Of a DNA stretch of 12,495 nucleotides, positions 7,166-12,495 are shown one piece after another. The stretch lies in assembly GCA_002291495.1 (NCBI GenBank), contig DBAE01000139.1:39990-52484 (forward strand). Direction: 5' to 3'. This DNA comes from Bacteriovoracaceae bacterium UBA1018. Lineage in GTDB: Bacteria; Bdellovibrionota; UBA1018. The notes under the pieces are model-generated. The model did no database searches. It was not told the DNA's origin and saw only the letters and a list, made by a program, of their open reading frames with translations. The position numbers and the translations under genes were made by a program. Numbering within the stretch: position 1 is the stretch's first letter; each line of letters begins with the position of its first letter.

Positions 7166-9106
7166 ATGAGTGGCATGATTGAAAATCAGTTTAGAAATCA
7201 GTTGAGGACTGTGGCAATCGCATGGGTAGCTACGGTGATGACGTCGTCTGTTGTTGCTGCGCATGCAGCCGAGGTAGAGTTCACCGCTACTGTGGATCGC
7301 ACTAGTATTGCTGATGATGAAACAGTTTCTCTCAAGCTCAATATTCAAAGTGAGAGTGGTGTCACTCTCGAAAAGCATCAAGTTTCTGCTCCTGATTTTG
7401 ATCTCGTCAATGAATACACAAGTAACTATGTCGAGTCGTATTATATCAACGGCAACTTCGGGACTCGAACCAAACAAACTATCACTCAGGTTCTAAGACC
7501 TAAGCGACAAGGTACATTTACGATTGGCGGGATCCAAGCCAGAGTCGGTGGTAAGTTTTACTCAGCTCCTTCGATTCAGATTGAAGTCGGTAGTGGAGGA
7601 GGAGGCACGCCACCGCCCCCAGGCTACGGTGGTGGAGGATCGGGTCTAAGAGGCGCGAGCAAGCAAGCTCGGACTAGCGCCTTCTTCATTCGCGCCGAAA
7701 TCGATAAACAAAAAGTTTATAAAGGTGAGCAAATTGTCGTGAGCTATTATCTTTATCAAAGAGCTCGCACCTTTAATATTCAGGTCGACAAATATCCAGT
7801 GCTGAATGGTTTTTTGAGAGAAGATCTCGAGATGCCGATTATTCAACAGAGATTGGATCCCGAGCCCACGGTTTTGGATGGAGTTTCATATCAACGTGCG
7901 CTTTTGGTGCGGTATGCAGCATACCCGCTCAAAGAAGGTAAGCTTCCTATCGACAGTATGACTGTCAAAGCAAACTATTATGGACCTCCTACGGGAGACG
8001 AAGAAGATCCTCTATCTCAGTTCTTCCAGCAGATTGCGCCCCGAGCTGCGGTAAGCAAGAGCGATATTTTAAACGTTGAAGTGTTACCTCTTCCGAAAGA
8101 GGGGCGTCCTGCAAATTACTCAGGTGGAGTAGGGCAATTTAATATTAGTGCTGTAGCTGATAAGGGTGAATTACGCGCTAACGAAACAGTGACCTTGAGT
8201 GTGAAAGTTGAAGGACGCGGTAATCTCTCTGCTATAGCGGAGCCAGGTCTTAACCTGCCAGAAGGCGTAGAAGTATATGAGACAAAAACTCAAAGCAAAG
8301 GTGGACACGCAGGTCTTGGAGAACGAGTTTTTGACTATCTCCTAATACCGCGAAAGCCAGGCCCCCTTACTTTACCTCCTATTGAAATGTCGTTCTTTGA
8401 TCCGGCAAAACGCGAGTACGTCGTTCAAAAAACTGAGCCGATCAAACTCAATGTTCTCGAAGGAGAAGGCGGCGGCGATACGCCTCCATCAAGAGCCAAC
8501 CCGCTTGGTCAACAAAAGTCCAATACATCTCCTGCGGCCAAAGTTCCGCAGCTTCAGCCGCTCAAGGAGGGTCAGAGTCACTCGAGTGCGGCTATTTGGA
8601 GGCAGATCCGTCGCTTTACACCTTGGATCTATGGAGTGGGTTCATTGCTAATTTTGTTGATTGCGTCTGCAATGGGTATCGATATCTATCGACGTCGACG
8701 ACTGAGCAGCCAAACCGATAACCCGCTTCATCGTATTAAGTCTCGTGGTAAAGATTGGCAAAAGCTCCATGAGTCTGCGGCTCAAGCAAAGGGCAGTATG
8801 TCCTTTAAACAAGTGATAGATACCTACGAACTCCTTTCTGGGATAATTCATGACGACTTAGATGCTGTATTTGCAATCGGATCACGCGGCTTGTCGAGAA
8901 ATGAGCTCGAAGAAGTATTGGTTCGGACCAAGGGAATTGACGCAGATTTATGGGCAAAAATATCCGAGTTACTCGAGTTTAGTGAGACCGTCCGCTACGC
9001 CAGCGCAGCTGGAGCGGTATCAGAAGCCAAGGCCCGTGATGAGCTAGTCAACTGGGTGACAGAAGGCAAAGCGATAGAGAATCAACTCTTGAGAATCGCT
9101 AAGTGA
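7166..9106 (+). CDS. batD: BatD, oxygen-tolerance family membrane protein
   Basis: A 646-residue BatD protein. The N-terminus is a Sec signal peptide (hydrophobic core about 15-31) with a likely AHA cleavage site after residue 34. The long periplasmic region (36-480) consists of beta-sandwich-like repeats, each closing with a G-x-(L/F)-(T/P)-I/L pattern: QGTFTIGGI at 115-123, EGKLPIDSM at 257-265, PGPLTLPPI at 398-406. A Gly/Pro linker sits at 142-160. One transmembrane helix (about 487-504) is followed by the stop-transfer sequence YRRRR, and a cytoplasmic helical domain (about 525-636) resembles the C-terminus of the operon's DUF4381-like protein. The start ATG at 7166 is 4 bp after the batB stop; a second in-frame ATG at 7175 is a weaker possibility. 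As the last gene of the Bat operon it presumably anchors or scaffolds the VWA proteins; its biochemical activity is unknown. Confidence 0.93.
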   Translation: MSGMIENQFRNQLRTVAIAWVATVMTSSVVAAHAAEVEFTATVDRTSIADDETVSLKLNIQSESGVTLEKHQVSAPDFDLVNEYTSNYVESYYINGNFGTRTKQTITQVLRPKRQGTFTIGGIQARVGGKFYSAPSIQIEVGSGGGGTPPPPGYGGGGSGLRGASKQARTSAFFIRAEIDKQKVYKGEQIVVSYYLYQRARTFNIQVDKYPVLNGFLREDLEMPIIQQRLDPEPTVLDGVSYQRALLVRYAAYPLKEGKLPIDSMTVKANYYGPPTGDEEDPLSQFFQQIAPRAAVSKSDILNVEVLPLPKEGRPANYSGGVGQFNISAVADKGELRANETVTLSVKVEGRGNLSAIAEPGLNLPEGVEVYETKTQSKGGHAGLGERVFDYLLIPRKPGPLTLPPIEMSFFDPAKREYVVQKTEPIKLNVLEGEGGGDTPPSRANPLGQQKSNTSPAAKVPQLQPLKEGQSHSSAAIWRQIRRFTPWIYGVGSLLILLIASAMGIDIYRRRRLSSQTDNPLHRIKSRGKDWQKLHESAAQAKGSMSFKQVIDTYELLSGIIHDDLDAVFAIGSRGLSRNELEEVLVRTKGIDADLWAKISELLEFSETVRYASAAGAVSEAKARDELVNWVTEGKAIENQLLRIAK

Positions 9107-9117
9107 GCCAGTATAAA
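9089..9117 (+). promoter_or_regulatory. Sigma70-type promoter of glnN
   Basis: TTGAGA at 9089-9094 (five of six to TTGACA) and TATAAA at 9112-9117 (five of six to TATAAT) are separated by exactly 17 bp. The batD stop codon lies within the spacer. Transcription should start near 9124, giving a leader of about 105 nt before the glnN ATG. No other good promoter is visible between the two genes. Confidence 0.75.
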
Positions 9118-9222
9118 TGAATCTCGGGGTCGACATGGTGTTCGCCCCATTCACTTTAATTTAAAGTGCTCCGCACTTTATGAATCGTTAGCATCGGTTC
9201 TGAGCGTTGGGCACTTTGGAGG
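9118..9222 (+). promoter_or_regulatory. Structured 5' leader of glnN, candidate cis-regulatory RNA
   Basis: Three structures can be drawn. First, TGAAT, GGGG and CGA at 9118-9133 pair with TCG, CCCC and ATTCA at 9142-9153, leaving small bulges and an 8-nt loop. Only the inner part is likely to be in the transcript. Second, CACTTTAA at 9152-9159 and TTAAAGTG at 9161-9168 are perfect inverted repeats with a single-base gap; as RNA several inner pairs would have to open. Third, TAAAGTGC (9162-9169) and GCACTTTA (9173-9180) form a perfect 8-bp stem with loop TCC. A further GCACTTT (9211-9217) ends directly at the GGAGG ribosome-binding site (9218-9222). The segment at 9162-9169 can therefore pair with only one of three partners at a time. 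There is no T-run after any hairpin, so translational control is more plausible than attenuation. I see no match to the known glutamine riboswitch consensus. Confidence 0.5.
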
Positions 9223-9230
9223 TTAGATAA

Positions 9231-11459
9231 ATGACTCTAGGTACCGGCGCGCGCGCTAGGTTTGATGCTATCCGTGATATTCTTTCACGCACCCCTCGTA
9301 AGTTCGATCCACCCCGAGATGAAAATGGTAAAAGACTAAAAATTTCCGAATTTTTCGGAATGAATACTTTCACCATGGCTCAAATGAAAGAGCGTCTTCC
9401 GAAAGATACTTTTCAAAAATTTCATACCACTGTTGAACAAGGTGGAAAGCTCGAGAAAGACGTAGCCAATACAGTTGCAGATGCGATCAAGGACTGGGCA
9501 CTTTCTCGAGGAGTGACTCACTTCACTCATTGGTTTCAACCGCAAACTGGCTCGACCGCTGAAAAGCACGATGCCTTTTTTAGCTTCGACGATAATGGTG
9601 AAGCGATCGAAAAGTTTTCTGGTTCTCAGCTAATTCAAAGCGAGCCAGATGCTTCCAGTTTTCCATCTGGCGGAATGAGAACAACTTTCGAAGCTCGTGG
9701 TTACACAGCTTGGGATCCGTCTAGCCCTGTATTCATCATGGAGTCTGCTTCGAGTAAAACGCTCTGCATTCCTTCAGTGTTTATCAGTTACCACGGTGAT
9801 GCACTGGATGAGAAAACATCCCTGCTCCGAAGTATGGAAGTGCTTTCAGAAAAAGCATCTGAAATGCTTCAATTGCTTGGCGTAAATAATGTCGAGCGCG
9901 TGATTCCAACTCTCGGTATTGAGCAAGAGTACTTTCTCATTGATCGCGCCTTTTACAGTTTGCGTCCAGACCTCGTTATGACTGGCCGAACGCTCGCAGG
10001 GGGCCAACCTCCAAAAGGCCAACAGCTTGAAGACCATTATTTCGGTAGCATTCCTTCGCGCGTTCAGGCTGTGATGAGCGAAGTCGAGTATGAACTCTAC
10101 AAGTTAGGGATCCCAGTCAAAACTCGTCACAACGAAGTTGCTCCAAGTCAGTTTGAGACAGCACCTATCTTTGAAGAAGCTAATCTTGCAACTGATCACA
10201 ATCAGTTGACGATGGAAATTTTGCGAAAAGTTTCGCTCCGTCACAACTTCTCAGTTCTATTGCACGAAAAGCCATTTGCAGGTGTGAATGGAAGCGGGAA
10301 ACATAATAACTGGTCGCTGTCGATCGTTTCAAGTTCACCAGAACTCAACGGAGCAAATCTCCTTGAGCCAGGTAAAACTCCCCATCAAAATCTGCGCTTC
10401 CTAACGGTGTTAGCAGCGGTCCTAAAAGGTGTGCATAAGCATGCAGGACTCTTGCGTGCTGGTATTGCGTCGTCGGGCAATGATCATCGCTTGGGTGCGA
10501 ATGAAGCACCTCCAGCAATTATCTCTGTCTTTATGGGTGATATGTTGAGCCGCATTTTAAACTCCATTGAGAAAGATGTGGGAAGTGATCAAAACGTTGA
10601 AGCTGCAGTTCTCAAACTGGGTGTCAGCAAACTTCCAGAAGTCGCTCGCGACAACACAGACCGCAACAGAACTTCTCCTTTTGCTTTTACGGGCAATAAG
10701 TTTGAGTTTCGCGCTGTCGGTTCATCGGCGTCGACCGCGTTTCCAATCACTCTCCTAAATGCAGCAGTCGCTGATGGCTTTGCCGAGCTAACTGGGCACC
10801 TGAAGGAGAAGCTCAAAGGAAACAAAAAAGTCGATGTAGCTATTCTCGAAGTCATTCGTGATGCCGTGAAAGAAACCCATGCGATCCGTTTCGAAGGGAA
10901 CAACTACTCTGAAGAGTGGGTTGCTGAAGCGGAACGTCGCGGCTTGCATAATCTCAGAAAAACTCCAGAAGCTTTAGCGCAGCTCGTAGATCCTAAGTCT
11001 AAAGCGATGCTCACTGGTTTAGGTATCTTCTCTGAAGCAGAGCTTACTTCTCGATTCCATGTTCGCGTCGAAAGATACGTCAAAAACCTCATGATCGAAG
11101 TGGAAACTCTGAGATCTATGATTGATACGGTTGTCTTGCCGTGCAGTTATGCTTATCAAGGTGCGTTGGCGACAACAGTAGTTTCTGCAAAGGCTGCCGG
11201 TGTTCCTGCTCCTCAAAGCGAAACTCTGGCCAAGCTCACAACTACGATCGCAAGCCTCCAGGCCAAACGCGCTGAGCTTGAGAAAGCTTTCCACAAGGCA
11301 GAGAGCCTCTCTTCTGAAGAGGACAAGGCTAAGGCGTTCTCACGTGATGTTTCGACCTTGATGGCTGAAGTCAGAACTCACTGTGATGAGCTTGAGGCAA
11401 TGGTGGCTGACGATTACTGGCCATTACCTAAGTACCGGGAAATGTTGTTCTTATCCTAA
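9231..11459 (+). CDS. glnN: Glutamine synthetase type III
   Basis: A 742-residue cytoplasmic glutamine synthetase of the type III (GlnN) class, which makes glutamine from glutamate, ammonia and ATP. Length and motifs fit type III and not the roughly 470-residue type I enzyme. Visible signatures are the N-terminal FFGMNTF (41-47), THWFQP (99-104), IPSVFISYHGDALD (180-193), the metal-binding EQEYF (231-235), HNEVAPSQFE (300-309), the active-site NGSGKHNNWS (353-362), NDHRLGANEAPPAI (417-430) and RNRTSPFAFTGNKFEFR (478-494). A helical C-terminal region with charged coiled-coil character (about 650-715) completes it. The catalytic residues look intact. GGAGG at 9218-9222 is 8 nt before the ATG. 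The gene has its own promoter and an intrinsic terminator and so forms a single-gene unit. The absence of the type I adenylylation-type organisation suggests control at the level of expression, perhaps through its leader. Confidence 0.97.
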   Translation: MTLGTGARARFDAIRDILSRTPRKFDPPRDENGKRLKISEFFGMNTFTMAQMKERLPKDTFQKFHTTVEQGGKLEKDVANTVADAIKDWALSRGVTHFTHWFQPQTGSTAEKHDAFFSFDDNGEAIEKFSGSQLIQSEPDASSFPSGGMRTTFEARGYTAWDPSSPVFIMESASSKTLCIPSVFISYHGDALDEKTSLLRSMEVLSEKASEMLQLLGVNNVERVIPTLGIEQEYFLIDRAFYSLRPDLVMTGRTLAGGQPPKGQQLEDHYFGSIPSRVQAVMSEVEYELYKLGIPVKTRHNEVAPSQFETAPIFEEANLATDHNQLTMEILRKVSLRHNFSVLLHEKPFAGVNGSGKHNNWSLSIVSSSPELNGANLLEPGKTPHQNLRFLTVLAAVLKGVHKHAGLLRAGIASSGNDHRLGANEAPPAIISVFMGDMLSRILNSIEKDVGSDQNVEAAVLKLGVSKLPEVARDNTDRNRTSPFAFTGNKFEFRAVGSSASTAFPITLLNAAVADGFAELTGHLKEKLKGNKKVDVAILEVIRDAVKETHAIRFEGNNYSEEWVAEAERRGLHNLRKTPEALAQLVDPKSKAMLTGLGIFSEAELTSRFHVRVERYVKNLMIEVETLRSMIDTVVLPCSYAYQGALATTVVSAKAAGVPAPQSETLAKLTTTIASLQAKRAELEKAFHKAESLSSEEDKAKAFSRDVSTLMAEVRTHCDELEAMVADDYWPLPKYREMLFLS

Positions 11460-11504
11460 TAGGGTAGGGACCTAGACCCCCTTTCGAACATCGAGATGCA
11501 ATTG

Positions 11505-11546
11505 GAAAGGCCCAGGCAACGGAGATTGTCTGGGCCTTTCTTTGTT
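11505..11546 (+). terminator. Intrinsic terminator of glnN
   Basis: GAAAGGCCCAGGCAA at 11505-11519 pairs with TTGTCTGGGCCTTTC at 11526-11540. The stem has 15 pairs, one of them G-U, and the loop is CGGAGA. It is followed by TTTGTT. It starts 45 nt after the glnN stop and is the strongest terminator in the window. The left flank lacks an A-run, so it should act mainly on plus-strand transcripts. Confidence 0.93.
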
Positions 11547-11662
11547 CTGAATATTCTCATTTGCTTATTTTTCTATTGCTCCGCATCGTCTTTTCTGATT
11601 AAAGGCGGGCAGTTTAAATAAGTCTTTGGATTTATGGGCATATTAAAGTTGACTAATTTAGT

Positions 11663-11691
11663 TTGACCATAAGCTAAAGCCGTTGTATAAA
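11663..11691 (+). promoter_or_regulatory. Sigma70-type promoter of the lipoprotein gene
   Basis: TTGACC at 11663-11668 and TATAAA at 11686-11691 are 17 bp apart, each matching five of six consensus bases. The region upstream (11551-11662) is AT-rich with a T-rich run near 11570 and holds no gene. Transcription would begin near 11698, leaving a leader of about 105 nt before the ATG at 11804. Confidence 0.72.
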
Positions 11692-11708
11692 TAGTCCCGC
11701 GCTTAAAC

Positions 11709-11733
11709 ATGTCTGATTTAAATAATCGGACAT
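11709..11733 (+). repeat. Imperfect inverted repeat downstream of the promoter
   Basis: ATGTCTGATT (11709-11718) and AATCGGACAT (11724-11733) are inverted repeats around TAAAT, with a single G-U type mismatch over 10 pairs. It lies about 11 nt after the predicted transcription start. It could be an operator for a dimeric repressor or a stem near the 5' end of the mRNA. There is no T-run, so it is not an intrinsic terminator. Confidence 0.6.
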
Positions 11734-11803
11734 AAAGGTGATCTCGGTTGAGGTCTCCAACGTTGACTTTGCAGCTTGGCGCGATTGCAAAGAGGAGGAA
11801 TGC

Positions 11804-12424
11804 ATGTTGTTTAAAAAGTACGTAATTGCCGGAATCACCCTGGCAGCGCTCACCACTTTGAGTGCATGTCGATCTGAAGAAGAAGAGCCAAAGCCGACAG
11901 AGCCGCCAGCGGCTACGTTGTATAATCCTCAAACGGATTCTCTTACGTTGAAAACGGATTCAGTAAAGATTGTATTCGCAGCTCCGGGAAAACCTTCTGA
12001 GTCTCTCCATTGTAACTTGGACGATATATATCCAGCTTTCAACTATACCCGTCAGTACACGGTAACTGCCTCGGCGCAAGTTTGCCCGAAGCAAGGCGAT
12101 ACCGGTTGTAAGACAGTCACCATCACCACAGATAAAAATGCTACAGGCCAAATCATTGTGCCGCATGCTGCTTGGGGAATCGACGTTTCCGCTGGTATTG
12201 GCGGTGAAATGCGTACTGATCTCGGATTTTATGCTGATCCGCTTAAAGAAATCATGACTTTTGAATTGCCTGAAACGGAGAAGGTCGAAATTTGGGCCTT
12301 CGCATTTAAACCCACGGCAGATTTGAATGCGAAAATTGGAAGTGCGGCGGGAGATTCACTGAAGTCGATCAGTTATTTCCTTCCTTGTGGCGCTAAGTCG
12401 AGTCAACGCAAATCCGTAAATTAA
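11804..12424 (+). CDS. Putative lipoprotein of unknown function
   Basis: A 206-residue predicted lipoprotein. The N-terminus MLFKKYVIAG is followed by a hydrophobic core and the lipobox LSAC (19-22), so Cys22 should be lipidated after signal peptidase II cleavage. An acidic, Pro-rich linker (SEEEEPKPTEPP, 24-35) follows, typical of surface or periplasmic lipoproteins. The rest looks beta-rich. Four cysteines (70, 94, 102, 195) remain in the mature part and could form two disulfides. I do not recognise the family. The start at 11804 has an excellent GAGGAGG at 11792-11798. The frame continues back to a GTG at 11738, but that would bury the signal peptide behind 22 charged residues. The residue after the lipid Cys is Arg, not Asp, so by the E. 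coli Lol rule it would go to the outer membrane. The next gene starts 15 bp downstream, probably in the same transcript. Confidence 0.88.
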   Translation: MLFKKYVIAGITLAALTTLSACRSEEEEPKPTEPPAATLYNPQTDSLTLKTDSVKIVFAAPGKPSESLHCNLDDIYPAFNYTRQYTVTASAQVCPKQGDTGCKTVTITTDKNATGQIIVPHAAWGIDVSAGIGGEMRTDLGFYADPLKEIMTFELPETEKVEIWAFAFKPTADLNAKIGSAAGDSLKSISYFLPCGAKSSQRKSVN

Positions 12425-12439
12425 TTTCAGGAGATAACT

Positions 12440-12495
12440 ATGAAATATTTAAAATATGTTGTTGCAGGTTCGCTCATTCTCTCATCGTTCGCCAT
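12440..12495 (+). CDS. Exported protein, N-terminal fragment (3'-partial)
   Basis: An ATG at 12440 opens a frame that runs to the end of the window: 18 complete codons giving MKYLKYVVAGSLILSSFA. AGGAG at 12429-12433 is a good ribosome-binding site 6 nt upstream. The sequence is a signal peptide: basic start, then a hydrophobic core. Its first residues resemble those of the preceding lipoprotein (KKYVIAG against LKYVVAG), which may mean paralogy or only a shared signal-peptide style. The mature protein lies outside the window, so no function can be given. Confidence 0.75.
   Translation, partial: MKYLKYVVAGSLILSSFA

Noticed and set aside
9118..9180. Intrinsic terminator for the Bat operon
   Set aside because: The hairpins are there, but none is followed by a T-run, and the glnN promoter overlaps the same stretch.
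9208..9224. Sigma54-like GGGCAC upstream of glnN, which would fit nitrogen control
   Set aside because: The TTGC half is missing and the sequence directly abuts the ribosome-binding site, leaving no room for a transcript leader.
9124..9230. Known glutamine riboswitch (glnA RNA) in the glnN leader
   Set aside because: I cannot find its conserved core in the leader; a covariance-model search would settle it.
11738..11803. Possible upstream GTG start for the lipoprotein
   Set aside because: It would add 22 charged residues before a clear signal peptide, while the ATG at 11804 has a near-perfect ribosome-binding site.
11573..11932. Minus-strand 119-codon open frame across the lipoprotein promoter region
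   Set aside because: It overlaps the lipoprotein start, its promoter and the palindrome, and its protein has no recognisable features.

Overview
The window holds one long, tightly packed plus-strand gene cluster followed by a monocistronic glutamine synthetase gene and the start of a small envelope-protein locus. It looks like a Gram-negative bacterium: there are Sec signal peptides, a lipoprotein, periplasmic domains and a MoxR/Bat operon. Base composition is moderate. A type III glutamine synthetase next to a Bat cluster, with Lys/Ser-rich helical proteins, suggests something like a Bdellovibrio relative. That taxonomic guess is weak and rests on general impression, not a marker gene.

Region 1 (2-1330) is the 3' part of a large, mostly helical protein of unknown function, open at the 5' edge of the window. 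Region 2 (1362-9106) is a complete aerotolerance-type (Bat) operon: moxR AAA+ ATPase, DUF58 protein, a DUF4381/BatD-like membrane protein, BatA, a BatB-BatC (VWA-TPR) fusion and BatD. Successive genes overlap by 1, 53, 4 and 4 nt, and only 4 bp separate the last two, so they are almost certainly co-transcribed and translationally coupled. By analogy with MoxR-VWA systems such as RavA-ViaA, the ATPase is expected to act with the three MIDAS-containing VWA-type proteins. BatA, BatB, the DUF4381-like protein and BatD would form an inner-membrane complex with mainly periplasmic domains. The cellular substrate of Bat complexes is not established.

Region 3 (9089-11546) is a self-contained glnN unit. 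A strong sigma70-type promoter overlaps the end of batD. It is followed by a roughly 105-nt structured leader, a good Shine-Dalgarno, glutamine synthetase type III, and a textbook intrinsic terminator. The leader contains one AAAGTGC segment that can pair with any of three CACTTT copies, the last of which abuts the ribosome-binding site. This makes it the best candidate for an undescribed regulatory element here.

Region 4 (11547-12495) is a promoter with a downstream imperfect palindrome, a lipoprotein of unknown function and the first 18 codons of a second exported protein that is cut by the window edge. I see no RNA genes, mobile elements, CRISPR arrays or convincing minus-strand genes.
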